Origin: Anammoximicrobium sp032229885
GTDB taxonomy: Bacteria; Planctomycetota; Planctomycetia; Pirellulales; Pirellulaceae
DNA: 26,638 nucleotides
Direction of reading: 5' to 3'
NCBI GenBank assembly: GCA_032229885.1
Contig: JAVYAJ010000287.1
Span: 1-26,638, forward strand
Both the position numbers and the translations under genes were made by a program. The notes beneath the pieces were generated by a model, which worked only from the letters and a program-made list of their open reading frames with translations, was not told the origin of the DNA and searched no databases. How positions within the stretch are numbered: position 1 is the first letter of the stretch; each line of letters starts with the position of its first letter. Below, piece after piece: positions 11,301 to 23,300 of the stretch.

Positions 11301-14300
11301 GCCCCTACGCTGGGCTGGCCGTCCTGCTCGGTGTCCAGCCGGCTGCCCAGCCGCAGCGAGGCGTCCTTCAACTGGATGTGCCGCGCCCCGTCGCTGGCCC
11401 ACAGCGTCGGGAAATCGTCGGCGATGGCCGGATCGTCCGGCAGGTCGCCAAAATCGAAGCTCGCGGCGCCCAGGATGATCGTGAATCGCGTCTCGCCGTC
11501 CGGCTGGTTGGCCTTTAGGAAGTTGCCAGCGCGATCCCGAATCCCTGGCGCGAACTCGACACGAATCGCGCCCGGCGTCACGTCTTGAACCGCGTCCGCC
11601 GGATCGGGATTCGCTCGGTTGAGCGCAGCGCCGTCCAGGAAAATCGTCCTGCCGCCGCGCAGTTTGGCCGTGGCTGCGAACCCGGCGAAGCCCGTGCGAT
11701 TGATGGCGCTGATGATCGCGCCGGCCATGTTTTCCGCCGTGAACGACGCGTCGGGAAGATACGCGATCGCCACCGCGCCGCCCGGCACGCCGCTGACCTC
11801 CAGGCTGCTCGACAGCCGCTCGAACCGGTACTGAGGCGTCTCGTTCAATTGGATCACGCCCCGCCCCAGATAGACGGGCGTCAGGCCCAGCGAGGTCCCA
11901 CGGATCGCCGTCACCATCGCGTTGGCGACCGCGTCTCCGCTGCTGGTCGGGCTGAATCCGACCTGAGTCGTGCCTGGTCCAAAGCTCGAGTTGCTGTCGA
12001 ACTCGAAGTTCACCGCCGGTCCGCCGGCGCGGGTGATCCGAAAACGCTGGCCGTCGGTCACGCCGCTGCGCACCGTGCCGGACAGTTCGGCCGTTCCGCT
12101 GGTGTCCAGCGCGCCTCCCGGCGGGACGGTGAACCGCACCAGCCCGTTGCCCAGATAGGTCACTGGGAACGTCGGAAACGCGGCGATGATGGCGTCCTGG
12201 ATCAGCCGCGCCAGCTCGTCCTGGTTCTCGGTTCCCGTCGGCAGGATCGAGTGATATCGGCTGCGCGTCGGTCCGCTGCGGTCCAGGTCGAACTGGAACG
12301 TGACCGAGGTGACGCCGTCGTCGATGACGAAGGTTTCATTGTCCAGGATATCCGCCGTCCCCCCGTCCGGCACCTGCAGCTCGAACACGTCGTCGGGCAA
12401 CTGCAGCCGCAGGGCGCTGGCGACGCCCGGGCGACCCGCCTGCCACAGACGGCTGGCCGAGGCGTCCAGCACATAGCTTTCCAGGTCCGAATCCGGCGCC
12501 TCGCGCAGATAGACAAACCCGTCGCCCAGCGTGGTCGTCCGGCCCAACTGGGGCAGGCCGGTGCGGATCGCGTCGGCGATTCGCTCGGCGATCTGCTCGT
12601 TGGTCAACCCGGCGTGGAACGGAATCAAGATATGATCGGCGTCCGGGTCCGCGGCCACCCCGTCCGAGTCGAACTCCCACGTCATCGTCTGGGTTAGTCC
12701 GCCGATGGTGTAGTCGATGCTGAACAGATCGCCATCGGCCACGCTCTCCGCGTAACCCGACTGCAGCAGGCTGCTGTTGGCGGTCACGTTCAAGGTATGG
12801 AAGTCGCGGCTGCCGATCAGCACGCGGTCGCCCAGGTTCTGAGGCGCCAGCCCCAGCGTGCGGTCGGCGGCCAGCGCCACGTAAATCCGCTGGGCGATCG
12901 TCTCGGCCGTGTCGTTGGCCTGGAACGGAATCGTCGTGTTGCTGGGGTTGAACGTGCCGTTGTCGTCGAACTCGAAGACGCGAGTCACGACGATCGTGGC
13001 GGTCGGATCCGGCGAATGCGGGTCGGGCAGCGCGGCCGAGATCGAGAACGTGTCGCCGTCGCGGATCTGGCCCGCGTCGACGGCCTGGATGACCAGCGAT
13101 TGGGGCGCCCATAGTCGGTAACCGCTCTCGTACTCGAACGTGACCACGTTTCCGGCCTGGTCGCGAATCGCGAACTGGTCGCCGTCGGCGACGTTCACCG
13201 CGTCCGGCGCCGTCAAAACATACCGATCGCGGTTGTTCAACGTGATCACGTAGGTCCGGTCGATCTCCCACACGCGCGAATCGGGCGTCAGCCGCAAGAC
13301 TTGGTTGCCCGCGTCGTAGCCCAACACAAAGTCGGACGCTCGGGGGTAGAAATCGTTGTCGGGGTCCGACGGATCGTCGGGCCGGACCTGGCTGGTTTCC
13401 ACCAGCAGCACGCCATCGCGCGTGATCGACACGGTCTGAGGCGAGACGGTCGCCGGATCGACGCCCGTGCCTTCGATCGGCAGCGGCACGCCCGGGCCGT
13501 CGAACAGTTGCAGCGTAAAGTCGTCGAACAGCCGGTCGTCCGTGCGATAGACGATCGTGGTTGCCGGGCTGCGGTCCAGGCGGTCTCCATCGGTCGGATC
13601 GACCAGCTCGGCGAACGGCGCCTCGAAATCGCCGCGCTCGACAGCGCCGCGATCCTTGAACACCTGCGCACCGCCGCCCAGGGGGTCCGTCGCCGGGTCG
13701 TCCGCCCGAAGCTGTCCGTACACGTCCCGCTCGGGCGCGACGATGGCCGAAGGCGGGATGCCCAACGGCGCTTTGACGACGTTCGCCAGGAACGAGCGGT
13801 CGTCGAACCGGTTCACCGAGCTGTCGATCGCCAGCACGCCGGAGACCAGATAGAAGTTGTACGCGGCGGCATCGACGAACAACGAGTCCGGATCCGGGTT
13901 GTTGGAGGTGAACGCGAACGAGCCCGTAGGGCCGTCGGTCGTGTTGCCTTGGAATAGGTTGTATCCGATCTCCGTCGCGGGGACCCCCACGCCGGTGGAT
14001 ACTCGAATGCCGGTCTGCAGGTGCGCCAGGATGTTGTTCAGGATCGTGGGACTGGCGGTCGGCCCGACCTCGATCCCGGTCCCGTGCGGCACAAGATCGC
14101 CGAAGATCGTATTGTTCACGATCCGACCGTAGGGAACCGGACCTCGAGGGGCGCTGCCGGCGTCGCCGTAAAAGCTGATGCCCTCGCTGCCGGCGCCGGC
14201 GATCACGTTGTTCTGGATCACCACGCCCGGCGCCAGGTTCTGCGTGTTGCGATTGGGAAAACCGATGACCGCGCCCGGGTGCGGCAGATCGCTGGTGACC

Positions 14301-17300
14301 GCGCCGTTGAACCGTACCTCGCGCTCGCCCGCCGCCACGCGGATGCCGGCCTGAGAGACGTTGGTGATCACGTTGGAATCGATCACCACCTGGCCCTGAT
14401 CACGCGGCCGATTCTCGTCGCCTCGCCGGTGATAGGCCAGCATATTGTCCGCCGGTTCGACGATCAGCACGTCGCTGCCGCGGGCAAAGCGGTCCGCCAT
14501 GGCCGTGATCGTCACGGTGCGCGCCGGGTCGTTGCGCAGCTCGTCGACCGCATCGATGTCGAACTCGACCCAGGTCCGGCCCGCCGGAATGACGACGCTG
14601 GCCGGGACGCGCGCTTCGCTGGCGTCGCTGCTGACCAAGTACACCGTCAAGTTGTCCAGCATCGGCCCGGGAATGCTGACCCGGGCGCGTATCGCGCCGC
14701 GCCCCGCGTCCTCGCGAATCGTCGCCGTGCCCGTGCCGCCCGGCGGGCCGATCTTCACGGCCAATGTCCACGCGGCGCCGTCCAGCACGTCGACCGCATC
14801 GTAGACCGGGGCGTAAGCCCGCCCGACGCCGGGCGCAAGTCGCACCACCACGGTGTGGGCGCCGTCCAGCAGGCCGTCGTTCACGGCGTTCAGCGTCGTC
14901 GTTACGGTGGTCTGGCCGTTGGGCAGCACGACGCTGGATGGTGTGGGGACAGCTTGCGCCGGATCGCTGCTGGTGACGGTCGCCGTCGCCAGGCCGATCG
15001 CGTCGCTGCGCGTGATCTGGATCGTCGCTGAACCGGACTCGCCGATGGCGCCGGGCGTCGCGGTGGCGGTGATCTTCGCGCGGATGTCGGCCTTGGCGTC
15101 GCGGACTTCGACGAGATCGCCGGCCGAGCTGTAGCCCGCGGCAAAAGGTACGATCGGGCTGCTCTGGGTGCCGTCGATGAGGTTGTCGTTTACGGCCACA
15201 ATGTTCAGCGGATAGACGCCGGCGGCAGCGACCGGTTCGATACTGCCGGCCGGAACCGTGAGCGTGACGCTGCCGGTCGCGTTTCCGTTGATCCGGATCA
15301 CCGCTGGATCGAACGTGATCGACACGTTCTGAGCACTGGCGCTTGGCGTGGACAGCTTGACGGTCGCCGTCGTGGCCGTGGGCAACAGGGTCACGCCATC
15401 GTGGAAACCATCCTCGCTCAGCACGTGCGCCGTCGCCTGGACGCGCACCGTCTCCAACAAGGCCGGCAGGCCGGGCAATCCCGAATTGCCGGAATCCACC
15501 ACGGTCACGTTCTCGCGAGCCGGCGTATATCCCGACGCATATCCCGAGACGACGACCGTCTGGTTGCCATCGACAACGTTGTCTTCAACCCCCTGGATCG
15601 TGAACGCCGCCATGGCCTGACCGGCGGGAATGAGTATTGAAGCAACGGTAAAGCTGGCCTCGCTATCGTCGTGGCTGAACAGATGCACGATCAAATCGAC
15701 CGACAGGTCTCCGGTGCGCTCGACCGTCCCGCTGATCACGTCTCCTTCGTCGACGATGGGCGTCGGGATGTCGAAGCTCAAGCTCTGGCGGACGCCCGAG
15801 TCGACCACCGTGACCGAGCCGACGCCGCTGGCATGACCGCCCGCATAGGCGACCAGGCGAGCGGTTTGATCTCCGTCGATCAGGAAATCTTGGACCGGGA
15901 TCAGATCGACCGTCGCGGACGTCGATCCGGCGGGAATCGTGACTTGCACGACGTCTGCCTCGCCCCACCCGCCGCCGACCAACGCGCCGCTCAGCAGCAC
16001 CTCGCTCGGGTCCAGGCTGGCCACCGTCACGATCAGGTCTCGATCCGTCGGCGAGTTGCGGGTGATGGTGGCGACCGCCGCCCCGGCCGGATCGCCCTCG
16101 TCCATCGAGCCCGGATTGATCGCCAGGGTCAGACGCGCCGTGTCGTCGTCCCACACGTCCACGGCGGCCACGACACGGGTGAAGCCGGGCGCCATCGCCT
16201 GGACGATGGCCGTCCGCGTCCCGCTGGCCAACAGGTCGTCCACGCCCAGAATCGTAAAGCTCGTCGAGGCCGAACCGGCCGGAATCGTGACTTGGGTCAC
16301 CGGTGCGCCGCCGACTTGGAAAGCCACCGCGGCCGCGTTGTGAACGGCCGCCAGATCGACCACTAGCGGCTGGCTCGTGCCGCCCTCGCGCGTGACCGTG
16401 GCCACCGTGCTGCCACCGGCCTCGGAGATGCCCAGATCCGCGATCGTGATCGTCACGTTCCGGTCCTGCGACAAGGCTTCGACCGTCTTGGCCGAGATCA
16501 GATCGACGCGCGCGGTCGTGGCGTTGGCCGTGATCGCCGTGACGCCGAAGCCCGGCAGATTGTTGACGACATTGCGAATGGTGCGGGCCACCTCGGATGC
16601 CGGCTGGCCCGACGTGAACGGAACCCTGATATTCCCAACATCGACGGTCCCATCGCTGTCCAGTTCGAAGGTCGCCGCATAGCGTCCGACGATCCGGAAC
16701 AGATCTCCGTCCCGCGCCGCGCTGCCCGCCGGGGCCACGATCGTGTACCCGGACGCCAGACGGTCGTTGGTGTCGATCAGATCCATGACGAGCAACGGCG
16801 GATAGGGCGCGATCGCCGGCCGCACGGCGTTCGACGACTCGACCATCACGGCGTATTCCTCGCTGCGGCGGACCTCCATCTGATAGTAGCCGCTCAGTTG
16901 CTCGGGGCGCCGCTGCGGATCCGTGTTGTTGGTCCGTGTTCCCGCGGCCGCTAGATCGCGGACCCCCGTTTCATTGGCCGGGGCCTGCGTCACCAGCTCG
17001 CCGCGTTCGGCAAAGCCGATGATGATGTCATCGATGTAAAAGCCTTCGTAATCGTTGCGCATGTTGCGCAACGGCGAGTGCTGCGTCCCCAGGTACGACC
17101 ATTCGCCGAACTGGTCGACAAATCCCAGGCTGGGATCGTTCATCGAACCGGCCGTGCTGAAGTCGAACCGCAGCATCAACTCGCTCTGTCCCGCATACCT
17201 CGACAGATCCACGCGGGCCTGACGCCAGGCGCCCGTGTTGCCATACAACTGCTGGACCTGCTGGCGCACCATCGGTGTCGGATCGTCGCTGGCCAGGCCG

Positions 17301-20300
17301 GCCGTGGCCGAGTGCGAAAGGAACTTGGGCAGTTCGGCGTCCAACCGGTCGGGACTGCTGAGCATGGCGTTGTTCGTCGCCACCAGCTCCCACGTCAGCC
17401 CGCCGTCCGCCGAGACGAACACCCGCGCGCTGTCGCGCATGTCTTCGATCGAACCATCGTCCAACCGTTCGCCCGCAAACGGCTCGGTCTCCAGGAAATA
17501 GTTGAAATACAGCGTCGGCTTGTCGCCCGCGGCATAGCCGTCGAGGCTGAATCCGTTGCTGACCAAGCTTCCCAAGGCGCCGCCGGGCAGGTTGTAGTTG
17601 TTGCCGATCGCGCCGGTCGACGTGAGGTCGCGCTGGTACTGATAATTGGCGACCCCGTACTGGCCCGACGTCAGCGGGGCGCCGGTCACGGGGTCGACCG
17701 AGTAGTAGCGGAGATAGTCCCGGAGATTCGTAGGCGTGACGTAGTTCTCCAGCCCAAAGTACAGGCTGACGCCGCCCTCCTCTTCGCGTTGGTTTCGCGA
17801 CCAAACCGTCGCGCCGGTATCGGCGCTCTGGACGGTGATCGTTCGTGTGCTCTCGGTCGCCCCGGGGCGTCGGCTGTTGTCGAATGGTTGGTTGATCCCG
17901 TGCTGCAGGACATCCGCGACCGTAGCGCCCGAACCGATGTTGGCGACCGTGTCCCGATCCCCGCGGCGCATCGTCGGATGCCAGAGGTTGAAGTCCAGCG
18001 GCGAGAAAGCCAGCCCGGTCATCCCACTCACGCCGTTGAGCTGCGCGCTCGTCGCATCGGCGACGCCGTCGCCATCGCTGTCGAACACAGTCTGCAGTTC
18101 GCCGTCCGTATTGAACGCGACCAGGTATCCGTTGGCGCTGACCGCAAACAGCATGTTCTTGTAGTAGCTCGGAGACCCCATGCCGTCCGCGTCGAACGCG
18201 GCGACGTTCTGCGGGCCGAGCGTCAAGCCCTGGAGGTTGGCGTCCGGCAGTGCGGCGCTCGCGTCGACCACGTTGACGACCGCGCCGTTGCTCTTGAGGA
18301 TCTGCAGGAATTCGCCGGCGCTGGTCACGCCGTACATGAACGCTCCGCCGAAGAAATCGGCAAAGGCGATTCCAGTCACGTAGCCCTTCAGCGGCACGCC
18401 GTTTCCGCCCGCGGTTGTCCGCACGCCAGCGACGATGTTGTTGGCGCCTTCGGTCGCGCTGCCGGCCGTTACCGCGGCGGTGACCAGCCGACTGGCGGCT
18501 GCATGGCTGTTGAGCGCGTCGACGAATTGCTGGGCCGTGGCCTGCGGCGTCGTGTCCAGCGTGATGTTGATCGTGTTGCCGAAGACGCTGGTGACCTGCG
18601 TCGTCGCATCCGCCCGCGTGATGTTCAGTTGGATCCCGTTGCCATCGGCGCCCGGCGCGTTGGCCTGGACGCGGACGGTCGCCGTCGCCCCCGTGCCGTC
18701 GTCGAACGTCACATTGAACCCCGCGAACGTCACGCCCACCGGTTGAATGTTGCCCTTGAATCCGTACAGATTTCGCGGATTGTCCGGCGTCGCCGATCCC
18801 GTGTCGGGGTGGGCGCGATACAGCTTGGAAGTGACGGTTTCCTGTCCGAATGCGTCGCGCCCCGTCTGGCGGACGACGTAATACAGGGCATACGTCGGCG
18901 CCTCGACGTCGGTGTCGTATCCGATCCGCTCGTAGGTCAGCGCATCCGCGTCGTCGGTGATGGTCAAGTCGCCGAAAACGTAAGGGGCCGTCAACACCGG
19001 TGCGGTGGTTCCGGCGCTGGCCCCGGGGATATTGTCCGAGCCGATCGTGTTCAACGCGCCGTTGCCCGGATCGATCCGCACCAGGCGGCCTGCCGTGTTC
19101 GCCGCCGGGCCTTGATTGGGCGGGCCCGCACCGTTGGTGATCCGCTGGTAGCCGTACATCTGGCCGTCCGAACGGATCACGATATCCCGAATCCAATCGC
19201 TCGAGGTGTTGTTGTTCAAATCGGCATCCGGCATGCTGATCGGCGCACCGCCCTGGAAAGCATTGACCGTGTACAGGCGATCGCCTTGGCTCGAGGTGAC
19301 GAACAGCGGCACGTCGCCCAGATTGAACGGGCGGATGTTCGTCCCCAGCGCGATCTCGTTCGAGATATCGAAGATTCCACGGGTCTCGACCGGATCGACG
19401 GTCAGCCCCCCTTCGCCCGTCGTGTATCCCTGGAAGCCGAGGTGATCCTCGACGATCCGTCGCACGGACGTCATCGGTTCCAAACGCACCAGCTTTTGGG
19501 CGTCCGATGCGTTCGCCGAAAAGACGCCTTCGAGCGCCAGCGGCAGTTGGCGATTGGACATGATCGCCACATAGTATTCGCGGTTGGCGCCTTCGGTTAG
19601 ATTCATCGTGCCCAGGAACGGGTCCAGCAGGCCCAGCGAGCCGCGGGCCAGGTCGTCCAGGTCCGCCCCTTCGCCGGCCAGCGGCTTGGGCTGGTCGTCC
19701 TCGATGTTCGACTCGCGGCCCACATAGATCAGCCGTCCCGCCGAATCGTAGATCGCCACCGTGGTGTCCGGACCGGGCGCGCCATCCGCATAGTCGATGT
19801 CCAACGTCACGCCGACCACACTGCCGTCCGCCGAAACGCCGGGGATCGCTTGGATCATCTGGTGATCCACCCGGAACCGATACCAGTCGACATCCAAAGC
19901 CGTGGACAACTGCCCGCCGACGCTGATCGTTGCCCGATCCGTGGTCAACAGGTTGCCCAAGTCTTGCGCACTGGCAAACGCGTTCGAGGCGTCGCCGACC
20001 TCGGCGGTCTCGCCGACCAGCGGCGAGTGCGCGGGCAGGCCCAGGATCTCGATCCCGTCGGTGGCGTAGCGGATATCGGCATAGCGGATCGTCGATCCGG
20101 GCAGTTCGTCCACCTGACGCAGGCGGATCTGCAACTGGTACTCGCCGGACGTCAAGGCGGCCCGCAGCACGGTTCCCACGGGCGCGAACTGGTCGACCAG
20201 CCGATTGCCCGCGTCCAGCGTCAGCGTGGTCGCGGTCACCGCCGCGATCGTGTACATGCCGTCGTTGTCCGCCGCGCCCGCCGCCGACCCGCGGACGAAC

Positions 20301-23300
20301 AGTTGCTGGCCCGGCTGGAAGCCCTGCGAGACGAAATCCTGCCCCGGCTCGATGCTGCTGACCGTGATCGTGTCGGGGCCGGACGAATGATGTTCGAAGT
20401 GAAGGCCGGTCAGAGGCGAGCTGATCAGCTCGGGGCCGGCCGCGCGGACGCGAACGAAATACGTCGCCAACCCGTCTTCGTCGACTTGCGCGGCGGGCAG
20501 CAGCACCCTCATTCCCGGGTCGTGCGGATTCAGCGAGTAGAAATCGCCGCCGAGCAGCCCATTCTCCGCCACGCCATACGCCAGGCCAGACAGATCGGCC
20601 GCGTCCGGGCCGGTCGAGCGGGCCAGCGGCTGGCCGTCGCGATCGAGCAGCTCCAACGAGCCACGCAGCGTCGAACCCGTGCGGTCCAGGTCGATCCAAA
20701 CCTCAGTTCCCGGCACGGCCTTGAAGCTATAAACGTCCTCGTCCTGCGGGGCGTCCGGGCTGACGAAGCCGTGGACCTCGAACCCTAGCCGCCGATTTTC
20801 ATCGCCGCTCTTCTCGTTCGGCGCAAGCCGGCCCAGCCACTCGGCCGTGTCCGGCGTGCTGTTCACGTCCCGGCCGCCAGTCAGCGCGACCTCGGCCTCG
20901 TTCGCCACCGCGACGTTGCGATCGTTGCTGAAGCGGTCCAGCTTGACGCTCCGCCACTGGCCGGGCACGGGCGTGGCGCGCGCGTTGTCCGTGTCGGTCT
21001 GGGGATAGCCGCGCGGATCGAAGCCCGCGCCAACGGAATCGTCCGTCAGCGCCGTCAGCACCACCGGATGACCCACGGTCCCGATAATCTGGATCGTGCC
21101 ACCGATCCGGTCTTCGATCTCCAGCGGAATCCCATTGGCCGTGAAGCCGGCATCGGCGCCCTCCAATTTGACCACCAGGCTTTCCGTGGAACTGCTCTGC
21201 AATCGCAAGCCGCTGTAGGTGTGATGGTTGTTGACCGTGATCTCGCCGAACACCACGTGCACGATGTCCGTATCGTCCCAGATGCTCTGCGTCGTCAGCT
21301 CTTCGGCCCGGACCACCATCCCGTTGATCGCGTTGTCGCCCAAGCGGTTGCCGCGGACCAGCGGGCCTCGATTGGCGTCATACGTCGTAAACGCGTCCCA
21401 CGTGCCGATCGACGTGCCCACGTCCGGGCGCAAGGTCGCGTTCAGGGCGTTGGCGTTGATGCTGATCGCCGCTCCGGTGTTGTCCCGAATGACGTTGTTG
21501 ACGATCACGGGCTGCGCGCCGCGCACGTAGATCGCAGCCGGCTCGTTCGCGCCCCGACCGCTGCGCGTTCCGGCGGCGAATCCGGACGCGTTGTGTTCGA
21601 GCAGGCTGTTGGTCAGCCGCACGTCCGCCTGGTGGATCTCGATCGGGTTGAAGGACGTTCGTGTGCCGTCCAGCGGCGTCTCGCCGCCGGCATAGGCCAC
21701 GACCACGTGGTCCAAACTGGCGTGCGACACGTGGTTCACGATCAGCCCGCCCCAGTCGCCGGGCCGTGGCGCCAGCTCGCCGATGCCCAGCCGATCATCG
21801 TTGTTCGTATCGAAGGTTCCGCCCGCGCCGTAGCGATCGTCGGCGATCGAGGTGAACACGATCGGATAGCCGGACAGCCCCTCGGCGATCAGGTTCGCCG
21901 ACCCGCGTTCCAGCTCGATCCGCGATTGGTTCAGCTTGACGACCACTCCGGGATCGATCGCCAATCGCCCGCCCAGACGCGACTGCAGGGATCCGTCCGG
22001 CGCCAACAGCGGTCCGCCCGCGTTGCCGACGATCTGTAGATTCTCGGCGATCACGTGGACGATGTCCGCGTCGTCAAAGCGAACTTGGGCATCCAACCGC
22101 TCCAAGGGCTGGCCGAGCGCCGTCTCGGTGCGGATGAAGATGCCATTGATCGCGTTGCCGCGAAGATGGTTGCCGTAGATCTCCGGCCCCACGCGGTCCG
22201 GCGTCTCCTCAAAGCTGTTCGGGCTGGCCGACATCGCCGCGCCCGTGGCCTGCGTGATCGTGTTGAACCCGATCGCCGGCCGCGCGTTGATCAGATGGAT
22301 CGGCGCAAACGAGCTTTCCACCGAGTCCACGCGGACCTTGCCGCCGCCGTAAGCCATGTCGGCGTGATTGATCCAGTTCAGATAGACTCCTTGGCCCTCC
22401 AGATCCGCGTCGTCGCGCAGGACGATGCCGCCCCAGTCGCCGGGGGCGGCGGGTACGTCCGTCGGATCCGTGTCGCCGCCCACCGTGTCGTCGCGGTACG
22501 AACGGAACACGACGGCCGCGTTCGGCGTGCCCAACACCTGCACCGCTCCCGCCGCTCGATTGACCGACACGGCCGATGTGCCGACGTCGATGTTGGCCTT
22601 GCGCAGCTTGAGCAACGCGCCCTCGTCGATCATCAGCGTGACGCCCTGCGGCACGATCAGGCCGTCGCCGTCGGGCAGCACCGCGTTCGTGTTGCTGGTC
22701 CCGATCAGATAGGGCCGGTTGTCGCCCAGCGTGTCCCGGTCGTTGTCCGCGCCAGCGTTGCCCACCACGCGGACGATGTTCGACCCGCTCAGCAGGCCCG
22801 GCGTGCCCGACACGTCGACTCGCGGCACGCTGGTCAGCCGCACGGCCGTGGCCGACGGCGTGAGCGTCGCAATCGGCGCCGCGGGCGGCGCCAGCGAGTT
22901 GATGGCGTCGCGGATGGACACGGCCAAGCTTTGCTTTTGCGTTGCCCGCAGCCCTGCTCCCGCGCCGCCGTTGGTGTTGTCCGTGACCGTCAGCAAAGTC
23001 GGATGCGCGCCGGCAAACCGACCGGTGAACTCGACGTCGATCGGCGCGAGGTGCAACGGTCCGCCCGTAACGCGGACCTCGCCCGGACGGATGTCGCCCA
23101 GACTTTCCAGCGCCGCCTGGACATCCGGCGCGGTGGCGTTGTACGACAACGGCCCCGTCGTCCGGGGCGCGGCGGCGCCGAACGCCAAGCTGAACGTGCC
23201 GGACGTAGCCACGCCCGCATACGCCAGACGCTGGATCTCGGTCACGGGGACCGCCACCGCCGTGCGCCCGGCCGTTACGCCGTCGCCCAACACGTCGAAC

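Noticed and set aside
17078..19600. Long plus-strand frame (840 codons) antisense to the giant gene; similar ones at 1901-3445, 3839-5731 and 22055-24733
   Set aside because: Composition is dominated by Arg, Val, His and Ala in unordered runs, as expected opposite a GC-rich coding strand. No recognisable motif.
17028..20699. A 1223-codon minus-strand frame overlapping the giant gene in another phase
   Set aside because: Its translation is Arg/Gly/Pro-rich with no domain pattern, and it lies wholly inside the giant gene whose own frame shows clear motifs. It is a shadow of high-GC codon use.
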